Positions 18,364 to 26,473 are shown, numbered from the stretch's first letter. The stretch is DNA of 64,000 nucleotides from Planomonospora parontospora (GCA_014647935.1 BMQD01000003.1:1-64000); one strand, 5' to 3'. The notes: a model not told the origin generated them from the sequence alone. Made by a program: numbers and translations.

Positions 18364-18939
18364 CTAGGAGTGCAGGACGGCGGGGTCGGTCTCCCCGGGC
18401 GAGAGGCCGGGGATGCCGTCGATGCTCTCGCGGTTGTTCCTGGCCCGGTAGGCGCGCTTGGCCTTGGAGTCCTTGCGCTGGGCCCATTCGTCCAGCAGCG
18501 TGCGGTCCTGGTCGTAGGACATGAAGGGGACGGAGAAGCCGCAGGAGTCGGCGATGCGGTCGCAGTCGACGACGATGATCGATCTCACCCCCGGGTGCGG
18601 GCCGAACCTCGCGAGCAGTTCGGGGAAGCCGGGGTCCTCCGGCACGACGACGCGGCCCGTGCCGTACAGGCGCACGATGTTGGGCGGGCCGGAGAAGGCG
18701 CAGAACATGATCGTGATGCGGCCGTTCTGGCGGAGGTGGGCGATGGTCTCCACGCCGCTGCCGTCGAGATCGAGGTAGGCCACCGTGGAGTCGTCGATGA
18801 CGGTGAAGGTGTCGGAGTATCCCTTGGGGGAGACGTTGACGTGACCGCCCTGCTCAGGAGCGGTCGCGACGAAGTAGACCGGCTGCGCTCCGATGAACGC
18901 GCGCAGCCGGTCGTCGATCCTGTCGTGGATTTTCCCCAT
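18364..18939 (-). CDS. Pyridoxamine 5'-phosphate oxidase-family protein
   Basis: 191 aa from ATG 18939 (start chosen at the family-like MGKIHDRIDDRLRAFI). Split-barrel FMN-binding fold: VYFVATAP, HVNVSPKGYSDTF, RITIMFCAFSGPPNIVRLYG are hallmark segments of the PNPOx-like family widely found in actinobacteria; cofactor may be FMN or F420 and substrate is unknown. Lies 20 bp downstream of a secreted beta-propeller gene on the same strand and may be co-transcribed. Confidence 0.85.
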   Translation of the reverse strand: MGKIHDRIDDRLRAFIGAQPVYFVATAPEQGGHVNVSPKGYSDTFTVIDDSTVAYLDLDGSGVETIAHLRQNGRITIMFCAFSGPPNIVRLYGTGRVVVPEDPGFPELLARFGPHPGVRSIIVVDCDRIADSCGFSVPFMSYDQDRTLLDEWAQRKDSKAKRAYRARNNRESIDGIPGLSPGETDPAVLHS

Positions 18940-18959
18940 GAAAGGGAAGATAACCGAGC

Positions 18960-20018
18960 TCACTCGCCCGGCAACCACCACGTCCAGAGACCGGACTTGA
19001 TCTTGAAGGAGTCCAGCCTGCGGGTGGCGCCGGTCGCCGCGCCGACCGTCCGCTGCACGGCGGAGGTGATGTCGCCCTCCGCGTCCCCGCGCGAGGTCCA
19101 GAGCGTCAGCGCCCCGGCCGGGTCCCAGAAGAGCCGCTGCGGGGTCTCTCTCTTGGGGATGCCGAGCGCGACCGCGTCGGAGACGGTGTCGGAGGCCAGG
19201 TCGTAGGTGCGCAGCCGCGAGGCGCCCGAGGCGCCGGTGACGATCAGCGCCACCGTGGTGGCGTCGTCGGCCAGGGCGACCGGCGAGTTGTTGGAGACGA
19301 TCTGCGGGACCACCTGGCTCGCGGTCCTGCGCCCGCCGGTGTCGAAGACCGTGAACTCGGTGGTGTTGTCGTCGGTGAACCGGCTGGTGAGCAGGTGCCG
19401 GCCGTCCGGGCTGAAACCCAGCACGGTGCCGTCCGGCGGCAACTCGGTGACCCTGCCGCTCTCCACATCGGCGATCAGGGTGGGCAGTCTCGCGGCGGTG
19501 TCGAGGTAGTCGACCGCGACGATCGAGCCGTCGGGGGAGAGCGCGACGTCCACCTCGCTCATGTCCAGCCCTCTGGGCAGGGAGGCAGCCCTGCCCGGCA
19601 GGGGGCGGACCTTCCCGCGCGACACGTCCCGGACCACGAGCCGGTCGCCCCTGAAGTAGTTCACGACGCGGCCGTCACCGCTGACCGTGAAAAGGGCTCC
19701 GGCGCTCATGTCGCTCTTGCCGCCGGCGTACGCCGGGTGGACCCGGGCGTCGGGCAGCCGGATGGTCCTCCCGCTGCGCAGGCTCAGCGTCCATGCGCCG
19801 CAGGGGACCGCGACGTCCTTCTTCGTGCAGCTCTTCAGCCAGGCATACCGTACGGCGTCGGCGTCGGTGGAGGCCGTCGCGGCCGTCGAGGCCGGGGCGG
19901 AGCGGGTGGCGGAGGCGGCTCCCGTGTTCGCCTGCGCCGGGGCGGTGATCGTGGTCGTGGCCGCTGCGGCGGCGAGGGTGAGCGCGGCGAGCGCGCGTGA
20001 GGGGGAGATCGGGCCCAT
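18960..20018 (-). CDS. Secreted TolB/WD40-like beta-propeller protein
   Basis: 352 aa. N-terminal signal peptide (hydrophobic Ala-rich core, cleavage near AQA-NTG at ~30). The mature part has repeated beta-propeller blades with phrases such as FTVSGDGRVVNYF, VALSPDGSIVAVDYL and LGFSPDGRHLLTS. Role unknown; such proteins often bind ligands or partner proteins at the cell surface. Divergent from another propeller gene at 20261. Confidence 0.8.
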   Translation of the reverse strand: MGPISPSRALAALTLAAAAATTTITAPAQANTGAASATRSAPASTAATASTDADAVRYAWLKSCTKKDVAVPCGAWTLSLRSGRTIRLPDARVHPAYAGGKSDMSAGALFTVSGDGRVVNYFRGDRLVVRDVSRGKVRPLPGRAASLPRGLDMSEVDVALSPDGSIVAVDYLDTAARLPTLIADVESGRVTELPPDGTVLGFSPDGRHLLTSRFTDDNTTEFTVFDTGGRRTASQVVPQIVSNNSPVALADDATTVALIVTGASGASRLRTYDLASDTVSDAVALGIPKRETPQRLFWDPAGALTLWTSRGDAEGDITSAVQRTVGAATGATRRLDSFKIKSGLWTWWLPGE

Positions 20019-20194
20019 CGAGGACTCCTTTCGTCACCCGGATAGATGCGGCCGGGCCGCGAAAGGTTGTGTCACGAGTCGGCCACGGCGTCGGTTCTCC
20101 CGGCTCCGGGAAAGCGCGGGAACTCCTCAGGGGAGTCCGGCTTGTCGCGGGATGACAGCCCGACGGCCGGAGTTTGGCTCCGGGTGCCTAGGAA

Positions 20195-20212
20195 GTGTGA
20201 TGCGCATCACAC
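20195..20212. promoter_or_regulatory. CRP/GlxR-type operator (18-bp perfect palindrome)
   Basis: GTGTGATGCGCATCACAC is a perfect palindrome and an exact match to the CRP-family consensus TGTGA-N6-TCACA. It lies 48 bp upstream of the ATG of the plus-strand propeller gene, in the divergent intergenic region. cAMP-dependent control of one or both propeller genes is likely (consensus is established; use here is inference). Confidence 0.75.
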
Positions 20213-20260
20213 AGAATTGCCGATCATGTCGGGTGTCGGGGGCCGTCGAAAGGATCGGAG

Positions 20261-21481
20261 ATGGTTCGTTCCCGCAGCGCTCTCCACAGGACTCTGCGCC
20301 GGCTGGCCGTATCACTGAGCGCCGCCGCCGTCACCCTCGCCGGCACGAACGCGGCCTGGGGCACGGCGCGCACCGAGCCGTTGCGGGACGTGCTGCTGGT
20401 CGGCAACGCCCAGGCGGGCACGGTCAGCTTCATCGACGGCCGTACCTTCCAGAACCTGGGCTCGCTCGACGCGATCCCCGACCTGGAGGAGCGGCTCGCG
20501 GCGATGAACCCGGTGGAGAGGGCGGGATACGAGGCGGTCAACGCCGCGCAGGGCTACCGGAAGTTCGTCGACGACATGGCGCTCTCGCCGGACGGCCGGA
20601 CGCTCTACGTCTCCCGCGGCAACCTCGCCGACGTCGTCGCCTTCGACGTCAGGGCCCGCACGATCCTGTGGCGCCACAAGATCGAGGGGTTCAAGGCCGA
20701 CCACGCCGCGCTCTCCCCGGACGGCACCCGGTTCGTCGTCTCCGCGCTGACCGCCGCCAAGGCGGTGGTCCTGGACACGGCCGACGGGCGGCCCGTCGCC
20801 TCCTTCCCGACCGGGACCTATCCGCACGGCAACGACTACTCTCCGGACGGGACGCTGCTGTACAACCAGAGCATCGGCGTCACCTCGCTGCCCAGGGCGA
20901 TGAACCTGCTCAAGGGGGACAAGCGGGTGACGGTGGTCGACGCCCGGACGCACCGCGTCCTGCGGACCCACCGGTTCGCCTACGGCGTGCGGCCCTCGGT
21001 GTTCACCGCCGACAACAGGTACATGTACGCCCAGCTGTCCTACCTCAACGGGTTTATCGAGTACGACCTGAACGCCGGGAGGACCGTCCGCACGGTCACC
21101 ATGCCGTTCAGCGACAGGGCCCGGGCCATGTCCCCGGACGCCTACCCGCAGAACTCCGCCCACCACGGCATGGCGCTCTCCGGGGACGAGCGGAAGCTCT
21201 GCATGGCGGGCACGATCGACGACTACGTGGCGATCGTCGACCGGCCCTCGCTGTCCGTGGCCGGATACCGGCACTACGCCGCCGACAGCCTGCCGTACTG
21301 GACCGCCACCAGCGTGGACGGCCAGCACTGCTTCGTCTCCCTCAGCAACCAGGACGTCGTCTCCGTGATCGACTACGCCACGGCCGAAGAGGTGGCCCGC
21401 ATCCCGGTGGGGCGCTTCCCCCAGCGGGAGCGCCTCGGCGCGGCACCCCAGGACGTGCTGGACTCGCTCGCCACCGGCTGA
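20261..21481 (+). CDS. Secreted YVTN/YncE-like beta-propeller protein
   Basis: 406 aa with a signal peptide (RRLAVSLSAAAVTLAGTNA, cleavage ~35). Propeller repeats: VLLVGNAQAGTVSFIDGRT, MALSPDGRTLYVSRGN, AALSPDGTRFVVSALTAAKAVVLDTADG, GMALSGDERKLCMAGT, VSLSNQDVVSVIDYATAEEVARIPVG. This is the pattern of the YncE/YVTN family; function in actinobacteria is not established. Preceded by a perfect CRP-type palindrome. Confidence 0.85.
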   Translation: MVRSRSALHRTLRRLAVSLSAAAVTLAGTNAAWGTARTEPLRDVLLVGNAQAGTVSFIDGRTFQNLGSLDAIPDLEERLAAMNPVERAGYEAVNAAQGYRKFVDDMALSPDGRTLYVSRGNLADVVAFDVRARTILWRHKIEGFKADHAALSPDGTRFVVSALTAAKAVVLDTADGRPVASFPTGTYPHGNDYSPDGTLLYNQSIGVTSLPRAMNLLKGDKRVTVVDARTHRVLRTHRFAYGVRPSVFTADNRYMYAQLSYLNGFIEYDLNAGRTVRTVTMPFSDRARAMSPDAYPQNSAHHGMALSGDERKLCMAGTIDDYVAIVDRPSLSVAGYRHYAADSLPYWTATSVDGQHCFVSLSNQDVVSVIDYATAEEVARIPVGRFPQRERLGAAPQDVLDSLATG

Positions 21482-21600
21482 CGGCCGGTCGACCGATCAG
21501 GCGGGGCGGGCTTCTCAGCGTCTTGATCGGAGCCTCGATCCACGTTGATGCCTGGCCCGACAGGCTGAACATCGATCGTCTGCTCGGTAGCGTGCTGGTC

Positions 21601-22035
21601 GTGAAGCCGCATCGGCGTCTGCAACGGGACCGTCGTCCGCGGAAGACCCGGACTGCGGGAAGAACGCCGCCTCTCCCGCCCGTGGTCCTGGCCGGCAAGG
21701 ACGCTCTTCTCGTCGGGTACTTCTCCGCCGAGCAGAAGCGGTACACCGTGCTCATGGACGAACTGGCCGCTGCGGTCGAGACTCTCGGCGCCCGGGTGGT
21801 GGGCCGCTCCGTGCAGCGCCGGGGCGTCTCCGACGGCGGCGTGAGGACGATGGACCGCCCCTACTCGTCCCGCACGCTGGTGAGCGGGGGCAAAGTGCGA
21901 GAGATCGCGTCGGCTTGCGAAAGGACCGGGGCGGAGGCGGTCGTCTTCCTCAACCCGTTGACGGACCATCAGCGCGAGGTGCTCTCGGAGACCTTCGGCT
22001 GCTCCGTGATCAGCGCTGTCGATCTGCCGGCATGA
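21601..22035 (+). CDS. Orphan HflX N-terminal (GTP-bdg_N) domain protein
   Basis: About 144 aa; the start is uncertain (GTG 21592 or 21601). Residues ~28-140 match the N-terminal nucleotide-binding domain of the ribosome-splitting GTPase HflX: ALLVGYFSAEQK, ETLGARVVGRSVQRRG, TLVSGGKVREIASACERTGAEAVVF and LTDHQREVLSETFGCSVI. The protein stops where HflX continues with its DRTGLIL helix, coiled coil and G domain, none of which exists downstream. It is either a stand-alone domain protein or a truncated relic. Overlaps a convergent pseudogene by 26 bp. Confidence 0.6.
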   Translation: MKPHRRLQRDRRPRKTRTAGRTPPLPPVVLAGKDALLVGYFSAEQKRYTVLMDELAAAVETLGARVVGRSVQRRGVSDGGVRTMDRPYSSRTLVSGGKVREIASACERTGAEAVVFLNPLTDHQREVLSETFGCSVISAVDLPA

Positions 22036-22312
22036 CCGGTACCTGCTGCAGACCGGGCTGCTCGGCGCCACCCCGGACGCGTTCGAAGCTGCCGAGGTAG
22101 ATCGCCGCGGCGTCGTCGGCCTCGGTGCGGGTCAGGTAGACGACCGGGACGTCGGGGGCTCGGGTGCCGTAGGCGTGCAGGTTGACCATGAGGTCATCGT
22201 CGACGCGGTGGATCGAGTTGTGGAGCACCGTGTGGTGTGGCCGGACCTCGATCCCGTCGGCACCTCGAAGCGGCCGCAAGAGTGTGAGGGCGTTTCGCAT
22301 GCGGGCGGCCAT
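22010..22312 (-). pseudogene. Remnant of an XRE-type regulator, C-terminal domain only
   Basis: The minus-strand frame encodes segments (RPHHTVLHNSIHRVDDDLMVNLHAYGTRAPDVPV and YLGSFERVR, given here in part) typical of the C-terminal sensor part of actinobacterial helix-turn-helix proteins. No N-terminal HTH domain precedes it: the adjoining DNA belongs to the SnoaL-like gene. Interpreted as a 5'-truncated relic; no convincing ribosome binding site. Confidence 0.5.
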
Positions 22313-22436
22313 GACGTCACCGCCGGAGAGCGCCGGTTCGCGCCGCGGTGACCGCCATCGTGGTGTAAGGCATCGTGAAGCCGCCTCCAATCGCGTCGAC
22401 GGCGGCTCCGACGCGGTCGTCTGCGGGCGCCGGCGC

Positions 22437-22847
22437 TCAGGATGCCGCGGTCTGCAGCGCGGAGGCGACCGCGAGTGGATTCTGGTACTCCCGCCAGCGG
22501 GCGATCCGTCCCTCTCGGACGGTCAGCACGCCGACGAACGGGGCCGTGGCGGACACTCCCGTCGCGGTCATCGTCGCGGCCAGCTCGTACTCGACGACGA
22601 TGGTGTGGGGGTCGGTGGTGTCGTGTACGGCCAGCGCACGGCAGTCGTCGAAGCGGAAGGGCAGGTCGGCGTGCCCGGCGCGGATGAAGGCCAGGACCGC
22701 GGCCCGGCCTTCGACCCGGCTGGGCCGTCCGGGTGCGGCGAACGGCATTTCCAGGACGACGTCCTCGGTGAGCGATTCGTCGTCGAAGACGGTCACGTTG
22801 GCGATCCAGTGCTCGCGCATGCGGTCGAAGACCTCGCGTGGGGTCAT
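22437..22847 (-). CDS. SnoaL-like (NTF2-fold) protein
   Basis: 136 aa from ATG 22847 with GGAGG upstream. NTF2-like fold: REVFDRMREHWIANV, EDVVLEMPFAAPGRPSRVEGRAAVLAFI and FVGVLTVREGRIARWREYQNPLAVA are typical of SnoaL-like polyketide cyclase/ketosteroid-isomerase-type proteins. Substrate unknown. Divergent from a TetR regulator with a palindrome between them, so it is the probable regulatory target. Confidence 0.85.
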   Translation of the reverse strand: MTPREVFDRMREHWIANVTVFDDESLTEDVVLEMPFAAPGRPSRVEGRAAVLAFIRAGHADLPFRFDDCRALAVHDTTDPHTIVVEYELAATMTATGVSATAPFVGVLTVREGRIARWREYQNPLAVASALQTAAS

Positions 22848-22890
22848 GCCTGCCTCCGGGATAAGGTGAGTGGCGACTCGACTTAAGATA

Positions 22891-22906
22891 ATGAGTCGAG
22901 ACTCAT
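22891..22906. promoter_or_regulatory. TetR-type operator palindrome
   Basis: ATGAGTC-GA-GACTCAT: perfect 7-bp arms with a 2-bp spacer, between the divergent SnoaL-like and TetR genes; a related GACTCGAC motif is at 22875-22882. The ATG inside it is therefore probably not the TetR start codon. Confidence 0.65.
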
Positions 22907-22923
22907 TTTCCAAGGGGGTCGGC

Positions 22924-23436
22924 GTGCGGGCGGACGCGCAGCGAAATCGGGAACGCATCCTCGATGCGGCCGAGGAGGTGTTCGCGCACCGCGGCACGTC
23001 GGCGTCCACCGAGGAGGTGGCTCGGCTGGCCGGCGTGGCGATCGGCACGGTCTTCCGGCACTTCCCGACCAAGGACGACCTGCTGGCGGCGATCCTGAAA
23101 CGCCTGCTGGCGCGGCTGGCGGAGGAGGCGGCCGCGCTCGGCGGGGCGGACGGCCTGCACGTCTTCTTCCGCCGGCTGGTCGAGCAGGCGGCGGCCAAGC
23201 GCACGGTGGTCGACCTGGCCGGTGTCAGCGTTCCGGGGGCGGTGGGTCAGCTGGGCGAGGCGGTGGGCGAGCTGTTGCGCCAGGCGCAGGCCGCGGGCAC
23301 GGTACGCGGTGATGTCGGCCGGCCCGAGGTGATGGCGCTGCTGGTGAGCGTCTGCCAAGGTGCCCTGCAGGGCGGCTGGGACATGGAGCTGCAGGAACGG
23401 ACACTCGCCGTCATCTTCGCCGGCCTGGCCGCGTAG
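22924..23436 (+). CDS. TetR/AcrR-family transcriptional regulator
   Basis: 170 aa from GTG 22924 (GGGGG at 22914-22918 is the likely ribosome binding site; earlier in-frame starts would overlap the operator). N-terminal HTH: RERILDAAEEVFAHRG, STEEVARLAGVAIGTVFRHFPTKDDLLAAI. The C-terminal ligand domain is short. Probably represses itself and the divergent SnoaL-like gene. Confidence 0.9.
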   Translation: MRADAQRNRERILDAAEEVFAHRGTSASTEEVARLAGVAIGTVFRHFPTKDDLLAAILKRLLARLAEEAAALGGADGLHVFFRRLVEQAAAKRTVVDLAGVSVPGAVGQLGEAVGELLRQAQAAGTVRGDVGRPEVMALLVSVCQGALQGGWDMELQERTLAVIFAGLAA

Positions 23437-23560
23437 GCGTCGTCCGCCGGATCCGGGTGCCGGCTTCCGCAGGATGAGCAGGATTACGAGATCGAGGTCT
23501 TCCTGTAGTTCTGGGGAAGTTCTCGTGGCGCCGGACGACCGGGCTGCTTCGAGCGGGGAG

Positions 23561-23594
23561 CGGCCGGGGCTTGGGAGATCTCCGGCCCCGGCCG
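23561..23594. terminator. Hairpin terminator between tetR and yajQ
   Basis: Perfect 10-bp arms CGGCCGGGGC / GCCCCGGCCG around a 14-nt loop, between convergent genes. Confidence 0.7.
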
Positions 23595-23666
23595 TGTGCC
23601 CTGGATGTGCCCTGATCAAGGGCGAGGATCACGAACCCCAGGTCAAAGCGTTGATCGCCCGCCTGG

Positions 23667-24161
23667 TTAACGGTAGTTCGTGAACTGGAGGGCGAGGTCC
23701 AAGTCCTTGCCCTTGAGGAGGGCGATGACCTCCTGGAGCTCGTCCCGCTTCTTGGAGCTCACCCGCAGTTCTTCACCCTGGATCTGCGCCTTGACACCCT
23801 TGGGGCCCTCGTCCCGGATGATCTTCGAGATCTTCTTGGCGTTCTCCTGGTCGATGCCCTCCTTGAGGGTGACCACGAGTCGGTAGTCCTTGCCGGACAA
23901 CTTGGGCTCGCCCGCGTCAAGGATCTTGAGAGACAGGCCTCGCTTGATCAGCTTCTCCTTGAACACGTCAAGGACGGCGTTGGCGCGCTCCTCGCTGTTG
24001 GCCTTGATCTCGACGGCCTTCTGGCCGCCGGACCACGCGATGCTCGCGCCGGTGCCCTTGAAGTCGAACCGGTGCCCGATCTCCTTGACCGTCTGGTTCA
24101 GCGCGTTGTCGGCCTCCTGATGGTCGATCTTGCTGACGATGTCGAAACTGCTGTCGGCCAT
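23667..24161 (-). CDS. yajQ: YajQ family nucleotide-binding protein
   Basis: 164 aa, the usual length. Starts [20 protein letters not shown] and contains [24 protein letters not shown] and [25 protein letters not shown] (in part), all diagnostic of YajQ (UPF0234). Some members bind cyclic di-GMP and act as regulators; others bind RNA or nucleotides. Start ATG 24161. Monocistronic. Confidence 0.93.
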   Translation of the reverse strand: MADSSFDIVSKIDHQEADNALNQTVKEIGHRFDFKGTGASIAWSGGQKAVEIKANSEERANAVLDVFKEKLIKRGLSLKILDAGEPKLSGKDYRLVVTLKEGIDQENAKKISKIIRDEGPKGVKAQIQGEELRVSSKKRDELQEVIALLKGKDLDLALQFTNYR

Positions 24162-24504
24162 GCGTCGACTGTCCTCTCTAGCTCTCTCGACGACCCTAGC
24201 GCTTTGCCTGTCAGCCCATGATGAAGGTGATCGTCGACATCATGGTGCCCGTTCCGGCAGCGAGCCGGTCCGGGCGGTGGAGCGCGGGGGCAATGCGCGG
24301 GAAGGGGATCAGGGGCAGGTGGAGGAGGCCGCCCGGCACGGGTCCGCCGACCGGGTCCCGGGCCCGCGGACGCCGTGGTCGGACCGTGGGTGCGGGTCCG
24401 CGGACTCCGGCGCGACAGGCCGACGGCGGGAGCCGCCGCCGATGTCACGTCACGTCCGGAAGTCCGCTATTCTTCTTCATGTCGCCGCCTCGAGCGGATG
24501 ATGC
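24162..24504. other. Non-coding stretch between yajQ and tRNA-Tyr
   Basis: 343 bp without a credible gene. The ORFs here run through the tRNA and lack family resemblance. The segment must hold the yajQ promoter (minus) and the tRNA-Tyr promoter (plus); an AT-richer patch (TATTCTTCTTCATG, 24468-24481) lies ~25 bp before the tRNA. Confidence 0.4.
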
Positions 24505-24589
24505 GGCAGGTTGCCCGAGTGGTCAAAGGGAGCGGTCTGTAAAACCGTCGGCTCAGCCTACGCAGGTTCAAGTCCTGCACCTGCCACCA
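24505..24589 (+). tRNA. tRNA-Tyr (anticodon GTA)
   Basis: 85 nt including an encoded CCA (24587-24589). Acceptor GGCAGGT (24505-24511) pairs with ACCTGCC (24579-24585). Anticodon loop ...CTGTAAA... gives GTA. The long variable arm (GTCGGCTCAGCCTAC region) makes it a class II tRNA as expected for bacterial tRNA-Tyr. T-loop GGTTCAAGTCC is standard. Confidence 0.95.
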
Positions 24590-24605
24590 GCCAAACTGGC
24601 AGCTC

Positions 24606-24628
24606 AGAGGCCCTCCGGGGCCTCTTTT
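24606..24628 (+). terminator. Intrinsic terminator after tRNA-Tyr
   Basis: AGAGGCCC / GGGCCTCT stem with a 4-nt loop followed by T residues, 16 bp downstream of the tRNA 3' end. Confidence 0.8.
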
Positions 24629-24706
24629 GCTTTCCCGGGACATGCGGTCCCGGGCGACCGGCCGACGCCACGACCCCGTCCCGGGGTGATACCCCGTGGT
24701 CGTCGG

Positions 24707-25126
24707 TCAGGAGTCGAGCACCTGGGTGTTCTGGCAGGCGGTCAGGCGCCAGTGGCCGTCCTCCTTGGACATGACGTACAGCGGGCTCCCCTCGTCCCCG
24801 ACGGGTCGGCCGTCGAGGGTCAGATACCGCTGGCGCACCTTGACCGCGGCGACGTCGGGGCGGATGAACAGCACGTGCACCACCTCGTAGACGGGCGTCA
24901 TGTCCTTCATCGCGCCGGGGAGCACCCGGCGGGTGAACTCCGCGATCTCCTCGCGGCCGAAGAGACGCCTGCCGTGGCCCGTGGTCCAGATCGCGTCTGG
25001 CCGGAAGAGGTCGGCGAACGCGTCCGGGAGCTCGTTCCGCTGGGAGTGCTCGACCGCGGCGACCACCTGCTTGATCGCCTCGATCTCGGTTTCACGCGTC
25101 CGCTCGTCGAGTGCTGTCGTGTTCAT
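24707..25126 (-). CDS. SgcJ/EcaC-type SnoaL-like protein
   Basis: 139 aa. NTF2-like fold of the DUF4440/SgcJ group: AIKQVVAAVEHSQRNELPDAFADLFRPDAIWTT (in part), GREEIAEFTRRVLPG, YEVVHVLFIRPDVAAVKVRQRY, EDGHWRLTACQNTQV. Such proteins occur in resistance and secondary-metabolite contexts; biochemical function here unknown. Its promoter contains a MerR-type dyad (25141-25160) although no merR gene lies in this window. Confidence 0.85.
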   Translation of the reverse strand: MNTTALDERTRETEIEAIKQVVAAVEHSQRNELPDAFADLFRPDAIWTTGHGRRLFGREEIAEFTRRVLPGAMKDMTPVYEVVHVLFIRPDVAAVKVRQRYLTLDGRPVGDEGSPLYVMSKEDGHWRLTACQNTQVLDS

Positions 25127-25140
25127 GGGACCAGCCTGAT

Positions 25141-25160
25141 ACCTCGACCAAAGTCGAGGT
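25141..25160 (-). promoter_or_regulatory. MerR-family operator inside an over-spaced promoter
   Basis: ACCTCGAC-CAAA-GTCGAGGT is a perfect 8-bp inverted repeat. On the minus strand it is flanked by TTGACC (-35, 25159-25164) and a TATCAG-like -10, with about 19 bp between them: the arrangement of MerR/SoxR-activated promoters. It ends 14 bp before the SgcJ-like start codon at 25126. Confidence 0.7.
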
Positions 25161-25184
25161 CAAGGGGAGTGCGCGTGGCGCCCG

Positions 25185-25493
25185 TCACCGGCTGAGCGCG
25201 GCCCACAGGGTGGCGAACTCCTCGGCGGTCAGCGGGTTCAGCCCGAAGTCGTCCGGGTAGAGCGGTCCTTCGGCCAGGAAGCCGTGCTCGTCCTCCATGC
25301 GGTGCCACGAGTACTGGCGGGCGAGGCCGTCGGCGCCGAGTTCGGCGTGCCTGACCGGCCAGTACTCGCCTCCGTCGTCGAGGACCGTCTCGAACAGCCA
25401 CACGTGGCCGGCGGCGTCGACCCCGTGCCAGTAAAGGTGGGGGCGGTCGCTCTCGTCGAGGGCCCGGATCGCCTGCCTGCGCTGGTCCTGCAC
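25185..25493 (-). CDS. Hypothetical protein
   Basis: 102 aa from GTG 25493 with GAGGAGG upstream. Acidic and Trp-rich: HLYWHGVDAAGHVWLFETV, GGEYWPVRHAELG, YSWHRMEDEHGFLAEGPLYPDDFGLNPLT. Not a family I can name. No membrane segment or signal. Sits between the SgcJ-like gene and RidA on the same strand, with gaps of ~60 bp on each side. Confidence 0.7.
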   Translation of the reverse strand: MQDQRRQAIRALDESDRPHLYWHGVDAAGHVWLFETVLDDGGEYWPVRHAELGADGLARQYSWHRMEDEHGFLAEGPLYPDDFGLNPLTAEEFATLWAALSR

Positions 25494-25560
25494 TGGTCCT
25501 CCTCATCGGCGGGAAATCGGTAGGAGAGCGGGCGGGCCCCGGCCCGGGCTCTCCTCATCA

Positions 25561-25977
25561 TCAGGGAGACAGGGGGCCGACCGGGACCGCGGCGACCGCC
25601 TCGATCTCGATCAGGATGTCAGGTCGGAACAGGCCCGCGACCTGGACGAGCGAGCTCGTGGGCGGCCGCTCCAGATCGATGAACTCGTCGCGTACGGCCC
25701 GCACGACGGGCAGCGCCGAGGTGTCGACAACGAAGATCGTCAGCTTGAACACGTGCTCCCAGGCCGCTCCGGCCGCCTCGAGGGCGGCACCGACGTTCTG
25801 CATGACCAGGCGGGTCTGGGCCTCCCAGTCACCGGCGGCGGCAGGTGTGCCGTCCGCGGCGATCGGGACCTGACCCGAGGTCCAGACGAGCCGGCTGCCC
25901 GGTGCAACGCTCGCGACGTGGCTGTAGCCGTTGGTCGGGGGCAGCGTCGGCGGGGTGCCGAACTCGATGTGCGTCAT
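25561..25977 (-). CDS. RidA/YjgF/Rid-family protein
   Basis: 138 aa from ATG 25977 with AAGGAGG upstream (a longer ORF start is rejected). Rid fold: YSHVASVAPGSRLVWTSGQVPIAADG, TRLVMQNVGAALEAAGAAWEHVFKLTIFVVD, RPPTSSLVQVAGLFRPDILIEIEAVAAVP (in parts). The catalytic-type arginine of imine deaminases would lie before its DILIEIEA; here the segment reads LVQVAGLFRPD, so RidA deaminase activity is uncertain and it may be a non-canonical Rid subgroup. Confidence 0.88.
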   Translation of the reverse strand: MTHIEFGTPPTLPPTNGYSHVASVAPGSRLVWTSGQVPIAADGTPAAAGDWEAQTRLVMQNVGAALEAAGAAWEHVFKLTIFVVDTSALPVVRAVRDEFIDLERPPTSSLVQVAGLFRPDILIEIEAVAAVPVGPLSP

Positions 25978-26122
25978 GCGTCCTCCTTCGTGCGCGGCCG
26001 GGCTTGCGGTGCCCGGCTCAGGCGGGACCGTACCGGAACGGGGCGCGCGATCTGATTTCACATCGCGTGCGCCGGGCGTGTATGGTTACACCTGTCCGCA
26101 GCGCGAGAGCGACAACGGACAG

Positions 26123-26198
26123 GCCCCTATAGCTCAGTCGGCAGAGCGTCTCCATGGTAAGGAGAAGGTCAACGGTTCGATTCCGTTTGGGGGCTCCA
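26123..26198 (+). tRNA. tRNA-Thr (anticodon GGT)
   Basis: 76 nt with encoded CCA (26196-26198). Acceptor GCCCCTA pairs with TGGGGGC. Anticodon stem-loop TCTCC-ATGGTAA-GGAGA gives GGT. D-loop AGCTCAGTCGGCAGAGC and T-loop GGTTCGATTCC are standard. First of the tRNA-Thr, tRNA-Met, rpmG group. Confidence 0.94.
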
Positions 26199-26399
26199 CA
26201 GCCTGAACGCCCTGGCCTTATGGTTGGGGCTTTTGGCTTGGGTGGACTCGATGCAGCCACCTGGAAATGCTCAAGGTTCCCGACGCGTGGGCGGACATAT
26301 CGGGGCAAGTCCCTGATAGTGGTTCCGACCTGCACAGGTACGCGGTCGCTCCGCGAGTCGGGTATCCTTGCGGAGGCCGGTCGATTTCGTCGGCCTCAA

Positions 26400-26473
26400 G
26401 GCGGAGTAGCTCAGTCAGGCAGAGCAAACGGCTCATAATCGTTGTGTCGCCGGTTCAAGTCCGGCCTCCGCTA
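26400..26473 (+). tRNA. tRNA-Met (anticodon CAT, elongator type)
   Basis: 74 nt without an encoded CCA. Acceptor GGCGGAG pairs with CTCCGCT (terminal G-U). Anticodon loop CTCATAA gives CAT. The paired first base pair argues against initiator tRNA; tRNA-Ile2 (lysidine) is possible but the location just before rpmG is typical of elongator tRNA-Met. Confidence 0.9.

Noticed and set aside
24218-25195. 325-aa plus-strand ORF across tRNA-Tyr
   Set aside because: Runs through a tRNA gene and antisense to the SgcJ-like gene.
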